Assembly: GCF_030161895.1 (NCBI RefSeq)
Contig: NZ_BSVB01000001.1
Span: 3,162,001 to 3,226,000 of the forward strand
Direction: 5' to 3'
DNA: 64,000 nucleotides
DNA from: Pseudolysinimonas kribbensis
GTDB taxonomy: Bacteria; Actinomycetota; Actinomycetes; Actinomycetales; Microbacteriaceae
Shown here: one piece after another, positions 1 through 8,076 of the stretch
How the letters are laid out: each line of letters starts with the position of its first letter
Numbering within the stretch: position 1 is the stretch's first letter
Position numbers and translations under genes: made by a program
Notes under the pieces: generated by a model
Told to the model about the DNA's origin: nothing
The model's database searches: none
The model's input: the letters and a program-made list of their open reading frames with translations, nothing else

Positions 1-2
1 TC

Positions 3-86
3 TGGCTGGCGATCCTCGGCATCGTGCTGTTCGTGATCACCGGGATCATCGGCCTGATCCGGCGCGGCGGCCGGTCGAAGGCGTAG
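3..86 (+). CDS. C-terminal end of a membrane protein (partial)
   Basis: Only the last 27 codons of a gene that begins before the window are present. They encode a hydrophobic stretch (from WLAILGIVLFV to GIIGLI) followed by a basic tail RRGGRSKA and a TAG stop. This is the usual appearance of a final transmembrane helix with a positively charged cytoplasmic end. The family cannot be named from so little sequence. Confidence 0.5.
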   Translation, partial: WLAILGIVLFVITGIIGLIRRGGRSKA

Positions 87-102
87 CGCGGGAATCCGTT
101 CG

Positions 103-134
103 TGTCGGCCGGGGTTGACACCCTCGAGCCGACA
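103..134 (+). terminator. Hairpin between the partial membrane gene and the DUF1684 gene
   Basis: TGTCGGC (103-109) pairs with GCCGACA (128-134), and inside it GGGT (112-115) pairs with ACCC (120-123) around a TGAC loop. It lies just after the upstream stop codon and ends beside the next start codon. There is no T run, so it may be a weak terminator or a leader hairpin acting on the downstream gene. Confidence 0.35.
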
Positions 135-136
135 GG

Positions 137-984
137 ATGGATCACATGACCGACGCCGCCGCGCACACCGACCCGCAGTCCCCCGAGGACGCGTTCGCGT
201 ACTTCCACTCCCGCCGGGAGCAGGCGGTCGTGCAGCCGCTCGGCAGCCTCGCGCTCGTCAACACCCAGGTCATCGACTCCGAGCAGCCGATCTGGGGGTG
301 CCGGGGCGCTGGGCGCCGCTGCCGGAGGGGCAGTCGGGCCTCAAGGTGATCGCGGCGGCCGGCGACGGCATCCGGGTCGACGGCGAGCTCGTCGAGGGCG
401 AGGCCGTCGTGCGCGGCAAGGACGACCCGAACCCGTCGGAGGTCGTCTTCAGCGACACGCTCCGCGGGTTCGTGATCCGGATCGAGGGCGGCCAGTACGC
501 GCTGCGCGTGTGGGACGCGGCCTCCGACGGGATCCGGGAGTTCGGCTCCATCGACGCGTACCCCTACAACCCGGAGTGGGTGGTCACCGCCGCCTGGAGC
601 GAGAACCCCGACGGCACCACGGTGGGCTTCGAGCACACGAGCGACGGCAAGACCCGCGAGGAGGTCGTGCCCGGCTCGATCCGTTTCACCCGCGACGGGG
701 TCGATTACGACCTCGCGGCGTTCAAGGCCGGCCGGGCACTGCAACTCGTCTTCGCCGATGCGACCAGCGGCGCGGAGACCTACAGCGTCGGCCGCTTCCT
801 GTTCGTCGCCCCGAACGCCGACGGAACGATCACGCTCGACTTCAACCGCGCCGTGCTGCCGCCGTGCGCCTTCAGCTACGCCTTCAACTGCCCCATGCCG
901 CCCAAGCAGAACCGCTTCTCGGTGCCGATCGAGGCGGGCGAGAAGCAGGTGCTGACCAAGGACGGCGCGCTCCTGCACGAGTGA
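137..984 (+). CDS. DUF1684 family protein (frame broken near 294-298)
   Basis: The protein is about 282 residues after repair. The C-terminal half carries the DUF1684 signature: a DFNRA...PPCAFS segment followed by CPMPPKQNRF and IEAGEK near the C-terminus. The biochemical function of the family is not known. The N-terminal 50 residues (MTDAAAHTD...) and the remainder lie in different frames; adding one G to the GGGGG run at 294-298 joins them and restores WG-VPGRWAPLPEG. The start is ATG 137 or ATG 146; GACAGGA lies directly before the first. The defect fits the general pattern of lost G/C bases in this window rather than gene decay. Confidence 0.75.
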
Positions 985-994
985 ACCGCGGCGC

Positions 995-1765
995 TCATGC
1001 CGGCATCCCGGTGAGATCGCCCGCGTCGAGCCAGTCGCGCAAACGGGTTGCGGCGATCCGGGCCCCGTTGGAGGGCAGCAGCTCATCCTCGTCGAGCCGC
1101 GCTCCGAAGTAGCGCGCCAGAGGGTCCGCGAGCACCTCGCGCGGGTCGGCCGCGTACCGCAGCCGCTCGCGGATCACCTCGTCGAGCCGGAACCGCTCGG
1201 GCCCGGCGATCTCGAGCACGCCCTGACTCGGGGCCCCAGCCACGACCACCGCCAGCGCCTGCGCCACGTCGTCCGCCGCGATCGGCTGGATGCGCGCCCG
1301 CGCGAGGCGCACGCGGCCACCGACCGCCGCGGCATCCGCGATGCTCTTCAGGAACTCGAAGAACTGGGTGGAGTGCACGATCGAGTAGGGCCGCCCGGAT
1401 TCGCGGATCAGCTGCTCCTGCACCACCTTGGCCGCGAAGTAGCCGCCCTCCGAGCGGGCCAGGCGGTCGGTGCCGACCACCGACAGGGCGATGTGGTGGC
1501 CGACGCCCGCGGCACGGCCGTGGGTCAGCAGGTTCAGGGTCGAGACCTCGAAGAACTCGGTCGCCCCCTTCTCGTCGAAGTAGCCCGGATTCGTGACGTC
1601 GACGAGCACGTCGGCTCCGTCGACCGCCTCGGGCAGCCCCTCGGCGGTGTACGTGTTGACACCGGTCGCGCGGGACGCGTCGATGACGTCGTGCCCGTCG
1701 GCTCGAAGGCGGGCGACGGTCCGCGTGCCGATGAGGCCCGTCCCGCCCATGACCGCGATCCTCAT
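995..1765 (-). CDS. NAD(P)-binding atypical SDR / NmrA-like protein, copy 2
   Basis: A 256-residue Rossmann protein that starts with the dinucleotide-binding motif GGTGLIG (residues 7-13). It has VDVTNPGYFD, a GVGHHIALS strand-turn and YFAAKVVQEQLI, typical of NmrA/atypical short-chain dehydrogenases that lack the classical YxxxK arrangement. The substrate is unknown. It is the second of two tandem paralogues: its ATG overlaps the stop of the upstream copy by four bases (ATGA), implying translational coupling. The pair lies downstream of an ECF41 sigma factor, whose genomic neighbours are known to be oxidoreductases, epimerases or carboxymuconolactone decarboxylases, so it is a likely target of that sigma factor. 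Confidence 0.8.
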   Translation of the reverse strand: MRIAVMGGTGLIGTRTVARLRADGHDVIDASRATGVNTYTAEGLPEAVDGADVLVDVTNPGYFDEKGATEFFEVSTLNLLTHGRAAGVGHHIALSVVGTDRLARSEGGYFAAKVVQEQLIRESGRPYSIVHSTQFFEFLKSIADAAAVGGRVRLARARIQPIAADDVAQALAVVVAGAPSQGVLEIAGPERFRLDEVIRERLRYAADPREVLADPLARYFGARLDEDELLPSNGARIAATRLRDWLDAGDLTGMPA

Positions 1766-2504
1766 CGGGATGCCGTCCACGCCGCGTAGGTGTCGGTCGC
1801 CAGCTCGGCGCCGTCGTCGGGAACGAGGAGCGCTGCGCGAGCCGCGTGCCGAAATACGTGGCGTCCGGGTCGCCGACGACCTCTCGAGGGTCACCGAGGG
1901 CCGCGAGGCCCGTGCGGATGAACTCGTCCATCGGCAGCGCCTCCGGACCGCCGATCTCGATGACGCCGTCGAGCGGCGCACCGGCGGCGGCGCGGGCGAC
2001 CACGGCTGCCACATCTCGGGAGGCCATTGGCTGGATCAGCTGACGCGGGAGCCGCACCACGCCATCCACCGTCGCGGAGTCGGCGATGGCCGCCACGAAC
2101 TCGAAGAACTGCGTCGCCTTGACGATCGAGAACGGTACTCCCGAGCCGCTGATGAGGTCCTCCTGGGCGACCTTGGCACGCAGGTACCCGCTGTCCGGAA
2201 GGCGCTGCGCGCCGACGATCGACAGCGCCACGTGATGACCCACGCCGCTCTGCTTCTCGGCGGAGAGGAGGTGCCCCGTCGACGTGGTGAAGAAGTCCAG
2301 CACGTCGTCGTCGGCGAACGAGGGCGAGTTCGTCACGTCGACCACGACGTCGGCGCCAGCGAGGGCCCGCCGCAGCCCCTCACCCGTGTAGGCGTTCACG
2401 CCGGAGCGCGGGGATGCCGCGACCGCCTCGTGCCCGCGCCCTCGCAACAGGTCGACGACCTGCGCTCCCACGAGCCCTGTTCCGCCGATGACGACGATCT
2501 TCAT
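1762..2504 (-). CDS. NAD(P)-binding atypical SDR / NmrA-like protein, copy 1 (frame broken near 1831)
   Basis: This is a paralogue of the following gene, about 247 residues after repair. It begins MKIVVIGGTGLVG, has VDVTNSPSF, GVGHHVALS and YLRAKVAQEDLI at the same places as copy 2, and ends ...DGAELATDTYAAWTASR. The first about 222 residues and the last about 22 are in different frames; one extra G in the AGCG stretch near 1831-1835 on the minus strand restores a protein whose stop overlaps the next ATG, which supports the repair. It starts 82 bases downstream of the SnoaL-like gene and has its own ECF41-type promoter match (2556-2582). Confidence 0.75.
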
Positions 2505-2555
2505 GATCCTGCCCTTCGTGACGAGCGGCGCGCCTCTCGCGCCCTCACCTGCTTG

Positions 2556-2582
2556 GACGCCGCAGCGAGGTGTTTTGTGACG
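2556..2582 (-). promoter_or_regulatory. Candidate ECF41 promoter of the tandem oxidoreductases
   Basis: Read on the minus strand there is CGTCACA (2576-2582), 16 bases, then CGTC (2556-2559), located 52 bases before the ATG at 2504. The published ECF41 promoter is TGTCACA about 16 bases before CGTC, so this is a one-mismatch match. The same architecture occurs before the sigma gene itself. Confidence 0.6.
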
Positions 2583-2585
2583 AGA

Positions 2586-2957
2586 TCAGGGAATCGCGTT
2601 CCACCGCCGGAGCTTCTGCGGGCTGCGGACGATCCAGACCCGGTCGATCCGGCGTCGGCGCAGGCCGAAGCTCACGATCGCCTCGACCCGGCCGCCGCGG
2701 CGCGCGATGAGCGCCAGTGCGCCGTTCACGCGCTGCTCGGTGAGCGTCGCACCGGTGCGGGGCGAGAGGGCCGCCAGCAGCTCGCGGGCCACGGCATCCC
2801 GCCCCTCGACGGGGAGGATCGGCGCGAGGACGTCGCCGCCGCTGTCCACGAGGGCGACGACGTCCGCGGTGAGGGCGGCTCCGAGAGCCGCCGGGTCGTC
2901 CTGCGCGACGGCCGCCCCGACGCGGCGGATGACGGCCTCATGGGAGGCCACGGTCAT
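2586..2957 (-). CDS. SnoaL/NTF2-like protein co-transcribed with the ECF41 sigma factor
   Basis: A 123-residue protein with the compact alpha+beta pattern of SnoaL-like (NTF2-fold) proteins: an N-terminal helix (HEAVIRRVGAAVAQDDPAALGAAL), then TADVVALVDSGGDV, and strands ending VEAIVSFGLRRRRIDRVWIVRSPQKLRRW. The closing SPQKL resembles the NPxKL motif at the end of the ECF41 C-terminal domain, which is itself SnoaL-like. Its ATG overlaps the sigma factor stop (ATGA). I infer that it works with or modulates the sigma factor, but a separate enzymatic role is equally possible. Confidence 0.7.
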   Translation of the reverse strand: MTVASHEAVIRRVGAAVAQDDPAALGAALTADVVALVDSGGDVLAPILPVEGRDAVARELLAALSPRTGATLTEQRVNGALALIARRGGRVEAIVSFGLRRRRIDRVWIVRSPQKLRRWNAIP

Positions 2958-3829
2958 CGCGTGACGACCGCTCCGAGCTTCTCGGGGTTCATCAGCCACA
3001 TGAGGTGCGTGATGCCGTCCTCGGTCGCCTCGACGGTGAGCACGGTGGATTCGACGCCGTTCCAGGCGAGCACGACCGCGGGTCGGCCGTTGGCGCGGGT
3101 CCAGCGCAGGCTGACGCCGTTCCAGAAGTGCGAGGAGAACGCGCCGACGAACTTCGCGACCCGGGTGCGGCCGACGACGAGGATGCGGGCGGCCAGCCGG
3201 TTCCGGCCGCCGCCGTCGGAGGTGCTCACGACATCCTCGGTGAACAGCTGCTCGAGCGCCTCGAGGTCGCCGCCCTGGGCGGCGCGCAGGAAGGCCTCGA
3301 GCAGACGGCGCTGCTCCTCGGGAGACACCGGCACGCGCCGTTCCGCCGCGAGATGCCGTCGCCCGCGCGAGACCAGCTGCCGCACGGCCGGCTGGTTCAG
3401 CTGCAGGATCTCGGCGATCACGGGGTACGGGTAGTCGAAGGCCTCGCGCAGCACGTAGGCGGCGCGTTCGAGCGGCGACAGGCGCTCCAGCAGCAGCAGC
3501 ACCGCCAGCTCGATCGCCTCGGCGCGCTCGGCGCCGAGGGCGGGGTCGGCGCTCGTGTCGACGGGCTCGGGCAGCCACGGACCGATGTACGTCTCGCGCC
3601 GCGCCCGCGCACTCGTCGCCGCGTTGATCGCGGCGCGCGTGGTGGCCGTCGCGAGGTAGGCGGCGGGGGTCTCCACGATCGACGCGTCGACGGCCTGCCA
3701 GCGGATCCAGACGTCCTGCAGCACGTCCTCGGCCTCCGTCGCGCTGCCCAGGATGCGGTACGCGATGCCGAACAGCCGCGGTCGCACGGCGAGGAACTGT
3801 TCGTGGGGTGTCGTGTCGGTCGTGGTCAC
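2954..3829 (-). CDS. sigJ: ECF41-family RNA polymerase sigma factor with fused SnoaL-like domain (SigJ-like)
   Basis: The protein has 291 residues. Region 2 (RLFGIAYRILGSATEAEDVLQDVWIRW) and region 4 (LSPLERAAYVLREAFDYPYPVIAEIL) lie in the first 160 residues. The hallmarks of ECF41 follow: WLPEP in the linker between regions 2 and 4, DGGG in the C-terminal domain, and NPEKL at the extreme C-terminus. In this group the fused SnoaL-like domain regulates activity in place of an anti-sigma factor. I chose GTG 3829, preceded by a strong GGAGGAGG, over upstream starts. The promoter match TGTCACA-N16-TGTC lies directly upstream, so autoregulation is likely. It heads an operon with a free SnoaL-like protein. 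Confidence 0.9.
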   Translation of the reverse strand: MTTTDTTPHEQFLAVRPRLFGIAYRILGSATEAEDVLQDVWIRWQAVDASIVETPAAYLATATTRAAINAATSARARRETYIGPWLPEPVDTSADPALGAERAEAIELAVLLLLERLSPLERAAYVLREAFDYPYPVIAEILQLNQPAVRQLVSRGRRHLAAERRVPVSPEEQRRLLEAFLRAAQGGDLEALEQLFTEDVVSTSDGGGRNRLAARILVVGRTRVAKFVGAFSSHFWNGVSLRWTRANGRPAVVLAWNGVESTVLTVEATEDGITHLMWLMNPEKLGAVVTR

Positions 3830-3848
3830 AGGGTCCTCCTCCTGCTTC

Positions 3849-3875
3849 GACAATGCAGCATCGCGTTCTGTGACA
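3849..3875 (-). promoter_or_regulatory. Candidate autoregulated ECF41 promoter of sigJ
   Basis: On the minus strand TGTCACA (3869-3875) is followed after 16 bases by TGTC (3849-3852). The -35 element is a perfect match to the known ECF41 consensus and the -10 element differs at one base (TGTC for CGTC). The transcript would start just ahead of the GGAGGAGG ribosome binding site. Confidence 0.6.
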
Positions 3876-3924
3876 GGAGCACCCATCGGGTGCCGCGCGT
3901 CGGCGGCAGGCGGGAGACTGGAGC

Positions 3925-5575
3925 GTGTTCGTCGCGCTGAGCTCCGACCGGCGCGGCACGGTCACCGCGGTCGAGCTCGACGGCGACGCAGTCGAGACGG
4001 CGCGGACGACGGTGCCGGAACCCGCGCTCGCGGCGTGGGTCGCCGAGCGCGAGGTCGGCCGCCCCCGCTGGGTGTGGAGCGACACCGCTCGCTGGTATCC
4101 GGACCTGCTGGCCGGCGGAGTGCGCATCGAGCGCTGCGTCGACCTGCGGCTGTGCCGGCGGATCCTGCGCAACGCGGTCTGGACGGCGGCGTCGACCTGG
4201 CCGGACGATGCCTGGAACGCCCCCGCCGATGGCCCCGCGGGTGCGGCAGCGGCCGACGCGCTGTTCGCGCTCGAGGAGCCGCGCCCCGACGACGACCCGG
4301 TCGCCGAGCTGCGGCGCCAGCGCACCGCCGTCGCCGCGTCGAGCGAGCCGGGCCGTCTCGGGCTGCTGGTGGCCGCCGAGAGCGTCGGCTCGCTCGTCGC
4401 CGCCGAGATGAGCTTCGCGGGCCTGCCGTGGCGGGCCGACCTGCACGATGCGATCCTGCGCGAGCTGCTCGGCGACCCCGGCCCGTCGGGTCGCCCAGCG
4501 CGCATGGAGGCGCTGCTGGCCGAGGTCCGCGCGGCCCTCGACGCGCCCGAGCTCAATCCGGACTCGCCGGTGGAGCTCGTCAAGGGTCTGCAGCGGGCGG
4601 GACTGCGTGCGACCAGCACCCGCTCGTGGGAGCTCAAGCGCCTCGACCATCCGGCGATCCCGCCGCTGCTCGAGTACAAGAAGCTGGCCCGCCTGCTCTC
4701 GGCGAACGGCTGGAGCTGGCTCGCCGAGTGGGTGCGCGACGGCCGGTTCCGGCCGGTCTACGTGCCGGGCGGCGTCGTGACCGGCCGCTGGGCGGCGGAC
4801 GGCGGAGGTGCGCTGCAGCTGCCGAAGCAGGTGCGCGGGGCGGCGGTCGCCGACCCGGGATGGCGCCTCGTCGTCGGCGATGCCGCCCAGCTGGAGCCGC
4901 GAGTGCTGGCCGCGATGTCGCGCGACGTCGCGATGGCGCGGGCGGGTCAGGCGCAGGACATGTACCAGGGCATGGTCGACGCCGGCGCCGTCGAGACCCG
5001 CCCGCAGGCGAAGTACGGCATGCTCGGCGCGATCTACGGAGGCACGACGGGCGAGAGCGGACGGATGCGCCCGCGGATCGAGCGGGCGTTCCCGCGTGCG
5101 ATGGCCTTCGTCGAGGATGCCGCGCGGGCGGGGAGCGGGGTGAGGTGGTGACGACGTGGCTCGGCCGGAGCTCCCCACCCGGGCGGCACGGCCCGGGCCG
5201 GATCGACGGGGCCGACGAGACGCTGTCGGATGCCGAGACCCGGCGCGCGCAGAACGACGCCCGCGGCTGGGGCCGGTTCACCCGCAACTTCGTCGTGCAG
5301 GGCACGGCCGCCGAGTGGGCGCTGTGCTGGATGGGCGGCCTGCGACGCCGCCTGTGGGAGCTCGGCGGGCCCGGTCAGCCGCTCACCGAACGGCCCCATC
5401 TGGTCTTCTTCCTGCACGACGAGCTCATCGTGCACACCCCGCGGCGCTCGCGCCGGTCGTCGAGGTCGCCCTGCGCGAGTCGGCAGCGGAGGCCGGACGT
5501 CTGCTCTTCGGTGCCGCCCCGGTCGAGTTCGCCCTCACCGTCGCGACGGTGGAGCGCTACGCCGACGCGAAATGA
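3925..5575 (+). CDS. Bifunctional 3'-5' exonuclease/DNA polymerase, family A type (frame broken at 5130-5133 and 5441)
   Basis: About 550 residues after repair. The C-terminal half has family A polymerase features: GRWAADGGGALQLPKQVR, then DAAQLEPRVLAAMS (motif A, with the catalytic Asp), the O-helix-like RxxxKYGMLGAIYGG (motif B) and HDELIVHTP (motif C). The N-terminal half is a degenerate exonuclease-like region. This solo polymerase is common in Actinobacteria alongside true PolA; its role, perhaps repair, is not settled. Two breaks need one G each, at a GGGG run at 5130-5133 and at CCGCGGCG near 5441. GTG 3925 is the chosen start; the gene diverges from sigJ with a 95-base spacer. Confidence 0.8.
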
Positions 5576-5601
5576 GCCCGGCGAAACACCGAATGACACC
5601 C

Positions 5602-5630
5602 TTGTAACGCTCGGGGTGCTCTGACAGAAT
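5602..5630 (+). promoter_or_regulatory. Candidate housekeeping promoter of the DUF3145 gene
   Basis: TTGTAA (5602-5607) and CAGAAT (5625-5630) are separated by exactly 17 bases and stand 73 bases ahead of the start. The same -10 sequence appears in the well-formed TTGACA promoter near 63641. Confidence 0.5.
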
Positions 5631-5702
5631 GCAGCGAAGCACAGCTCTCTCGTGCATTCATCGGGTCGATGGGGAAGTCGCATCCGACGAATGGAGAGAG
5701 AA

Positions 5703-6233
5703 GTGACGATGCAGGTCGAACGTGGTCTCAACACGCGTGCCCTGTCGCGCGGAGTGGTGTACATCCACTCCGCTCCTCGTGCGCTCTGTCCGCACGTCGA
5801 ATGGGCGGCCGGACGCGCCCTCGGGCGTGCCGTGAACTTCGACTGGCGCGAGCAGCCGGTGCTCCGCGGCGCCCAGCGCACCGAGTACTACTGGGAGGGC
5901 CCGCGCGGCACCGGAGCGGCGCTCGCGAGCGCGCTGCGAGGCTGGGAGCACCTGCGCTACGAGGTCACCGAGGACGCCGGCCTCGGCACCGACGGCGGAC
6001 GCTGGATGCACACCCCCGATCTCGGCGTCTTCTACGCGCAGACCGACACGGCCGGCAATCTCGTCGTGCCGGAGGACCGCATCCGGTTCGCGATGGAGTC
6101 GGCCGGTTCCGACGCCTTCGAACTGCACCGCGAGCTGCGGCTGGCGCTGGGTCAGGCCTGGGACGACGAGCTCGAGGTGTTCCGACACGCCGGGCAGGAC
6201 AGCCCGGTCGTGTGGCTGCACAAGGTGGGATAG
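5703..6233 (+). CDS. DUF3145 domain-containing protein
   Basis: About 176 residues from GTG 5703 (ATG 5709 is an alternative; GGAGAGAG at 5693-5700 suits either). It carries the conserved start of this actinobacterial family: GVVYIHSAPRALCPHVEWA, followed by GRAVNFDW and the segment EYYWEGPRGTGAALASAL. The family is widespread in Actinobacteria, is soluble, and has no assigned biochemical function. It has its own promoter and is followed after 21 bases by a small gene on the same strand. Confidence 0.85.
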   Translation: MTMQVERGLNTRALSRGVVYIHSAPRALCPHVEWAAGRALGRAVNFDWREQPVLRGAQRTEYYWEGPRGTGAALASALRGWEHLRYEVTEDAGLGTDGGRWMHTPDLGVFYAQTDTAGNLVVPEDRIRFAMESAGSDAFELHRELRLALGQAWDDELEVFRHAGQDSPVVWLHKVG

Positions 6234-6254
6234 AGACGATCGGGGGAGACGATC

Positions 6255-6437
6255 ATGAAGCTGCCGAAGCACAAGATGCCGCGCCTGCCCGGGCCCCGGC
6301 ACCTCGCGCGCGCGCGCCTGTCGATGGTCGTGCGGCTGCTCGACTTCGAGGCCGCCGACCTCAGCGACGACCCCGAGAAGGACGACTGGTGGCTGGCTCG
6401 CGAGGCGCGCGCCCTCGAGGTGGGCGCGCGCCGCTGA
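6255..6437 (+). CDS. Small hypothetical protein (60 aa)
   Basis: A 60-residue protein with a basic, proline-rich first half (MKLPKHKMPRLPGPRHLARARL) and an acidic middle (FEAADLSDDPEKDDWW). It is preceded by GGGGGAGA at a good distance from its ATG. No family is recognised. It probably shares a transcript with the DUF3145 gene. Confidence 0.6.
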   Translation: MKLPKHKMPRLPGPRHLARARLSMVVRLLDFEAADLSDDPEKDDWWLAREARALEVGARR

Positions 6438-6449
6438 GGGGACCGAGCA

Positions 6450-6464
6450 GCCCGCGCAGCGGGC
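6450..6464. terminator. Short hairpin between convergent genes
   Basis: GCCCGC (6450-6455) and GCGGGC (6459-6464) form a six-base-pair stem with a three-base loop in the 37-base gap between the small gene and fabF, which converge. It may serve both directions; there is no clear T tract. Confidence 0.35.
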
Positions 6465-6474
6465 GTCTCGCGAC

Positions 6475-7710
6475 CTAGACCGAGCGGATCGCCACCACGG
6501 CGTTGTGCCCGCCGAACCCGAACGAGTTCGAGATCACGAGCTGGTCGCCGTCGCCGAGCGGCTGCGTCTGTGCTCCCACCGAGAGCGGGATCTCGGGGTC
6601 GAGCTCCGTGATGTTGATCGTCGGCGGGGCGACGCGGTCGCGCACGCTGAGGATCGCGAAGATCGCCTCCAGCGCCCCCGTGCCGCCGAGCAGGTGCCCG
6701 TGCGAGGCCTTGGTGGCCGACAGCGGGATGCCGTGCACGCGATCCCCGAACACGGCCAGCAGCGCCTTGTACTCGGCGATGTCGCCGACCGGCGTGCTGG
6801 TCGCGTGCGCGTTGATGTGCGTGACGTCGTCCGCCGAGGCGCCCGCCTGCTCGAGGGCGGCGCGCATCGCGCGCGCGGCGCCCCAGCCCTCGGGGTCCGG
6901 TGCCGTGATGTGGTACGAGTCGCTCGTGACGCCGCCGCCGGCGATCTCGGCGTAGATGCGTGCGCCGCGCGCCTTCGCGTGCTCCTCGGTCTCGAGCACG
7001 AGCGCCGCCGCGCCCTCGCCCATGACGAACCCGTCACGGGACACGTCGTAGGGCCGGGAGGCGGTCGCCGGGTCGTCGTTGCGCCTCGAGAGCGCCTGCA
7101 TCGAGGAGAACGACGCCAGCGTGATCGGGTGCACGCACGACTCCGAGCCGCCTGCGATCACGACGTCGGCGAGACCCTGCTGCAGGTGGTCGTACGCGTT
7201 GGAGATCGATTCGGTCGACGACGCACAGGCGGCGACGTCGGTGCGGGCGAAGGCACGAGCGTTCAACGTCATGCTCACCGCGGCTCCCGCGGCGTTCGGC
7301 ATGAGCATCGGCACCGTCATCGGAAGGACCCGGCGCGGGCCCTTCTCCTTGAGGGTGTCCCAGGCGTCCAGGAGGGTCCAGAGGCCGCCGATGCCGGTCG
7401 CCCAGTCGACGCCGAGGCGCTCGGGCTCCGGCTCGGGCGCGCCGGCATCCGCCCACGCCTCGCGGGCCGCGATGATCGAGAACTGCGCGACGGGGTCGAG
7501 GCGCTTGATCTCGACGCGCTCCAGCACCTGGTCGGGACGCACCTTGGCCTCCGCGGCGAAGGTGACGGGCAGCTGCAGCTCCTCGACCCATTCGTGGGTG
7601 AGGCTGCGGGCCCCGGACTCACCGGCCAGCAGCGCGTCCCAGCTGTCGGGCGCGGTGCCGCCGAGCGGGGTCGAGGCGCCGATGCCGGTGACGACGATCT
7701 TCTTGGTCAT
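6475..7710 (-). CDS. fabF: Beta-ketoacyl-ACP synthase II
   Basis: A 411-residue condensing enzyme that elongates acyl-ACP with malonyl-ACP. The catalytic triad is visible: Cys in VAACASST (about residue 164), His in NAHATSTPVGD (about 302) and His in KASHGHLLGG (about 338), with the closing NSFGFGGHN loop. The ATG at 7710 opens MTKKIVVTGIG. It is the last gene of fabD-fabH-acpP-fabF, the standard actinobacterial type II FAS operon, separated from acpP by 57 bases that contain a hairpin. Confidence 0.95.
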   Translation of the reverse strand: MTKKIVVTGIGASTPLGGTAPDSWDALLAGESGARSLTHEWVEELQLPVTFAAEAKVRPDQVLERVEIKRLDPVAQFSIIAAREAWADAGAPEPEPERLGVDWATGIGGLWTLLDAWDTLKEKGPRRVLPMTVPMLMPNAAGAAVSMTLNARAFARTDVAACASSTESISNAYDHLQQGLADVVIAGGSESCVHPITLASFSSMQALSRRNDDPATASRPYDVSRDGFVMGEGAAALVLETEEHAKARGARIYAEIAGGGVTSDSYHITAPDPEGWGAARAMRAALEQAGASADDVTHINAHATSTPVGDIAEYKALLAVFGDRVHGIPLSATKASHGHLLGGTGALEAIFAILSVRDRVAPPTINITELDPEIPLSVGAQTQPLGDGDQLVISNSFGFGGHNAVVAIRSV

Positions 7711-7732
7711 TTCGAACTCCACAAGACAGAGA

Positions 7733-7762
7733 ACGGGGCGGAGGCGTGTGCCTCCACCCCGT
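7733..7762 (-). promoter_or_regulatory. Hairpin in the acpP-fabF gap
   Basis: ACGGGG-C-GGAGGC (7733-7745) pairs with GCCTCC-A-CCCCGT (7750-7762) with one mismatch and a GTGT loop. On the transcribed strand it follows the acpP stop within six bases and is followed by TCTCTGTCTTG. It could be a partial terminator or a 3' stabilising stem that lets acpP mRNA exceed fabF mRNA. Confidence 0.5.
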
Positions 7763-7767
7763 GGGGA

Positions 7768-8016
7768 CTAGCTCTGCGCGTTGACGATGTAGGTGACGGC
7801 GTCGCCGACGGTGGTGAGGTTCTTGACCTCTTCGTCGGGGATCTTCACATCGAACTTCTCCTCGGCGTTGACCACGATGGTCATCATCGAGATCGAGTCG
7901 ATGTCGAGGTCGTCGGTGAACGACTTGTCGAGCTCGACGCTGTCGGTCGCGATGCCGGTCTCGTCGTTGATCAGCTCAGCCAGACCGGCGAGGACCTCGT
8001 CCTTGGTCAGTGCCAT
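7768..8016 (-). CDS. acpP: Acyl carrier protein
   Basis: An 82-residue acidic protein. The phosphopantetheine site is Ser41 in the segment DDLDIDSISMM, where the usual DSL is DSI. It carries growing acyl chains between FabD, FabH and FabF. A strong AAGGAGATAACC ribosome binding site precedes the ATG, fitting high expression. The gene lies between fabH and fabF. Confidence 0.95.
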   Translation of the reverse strand: MALTKDEVLAGLAELINDETGIATDSVELDKSFTDDLDIDSISMMTIVVNAEEKFDVKIPDEEVKNLTTVGDAVTYIVNAQS

Positions 8017-8076
8017 GTTGGTTATCTCCTTGATTGGGATGGACGGGGGGAGGGTTCGAAATGACCTCCCCGAATT

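Noticed and set aside
142..1086. A long minus-strand open frame opposite the DUF1684 gene
   Set aside because: High GC content keeps antisense frames open; the translation is Arg/Asp/His-rich with no family motif and overlaps a recognisable protein.
1570..2504. The two adjacent NAD(P)-binding genes as one fused 473-residue protein
   Set aside because: The long frame continues into the second gene only in a wrong frame with Arg-rich sequence; the repaired first gene ends with a TGA overlapping the next ATG.
6505..8064. A 519-codon plus-strand frame opposite fabF and acpP
   Set aside because: It is antisense to two clear genes, and its composition (Arg, Asp, Val, His) is that of a shadow frame.
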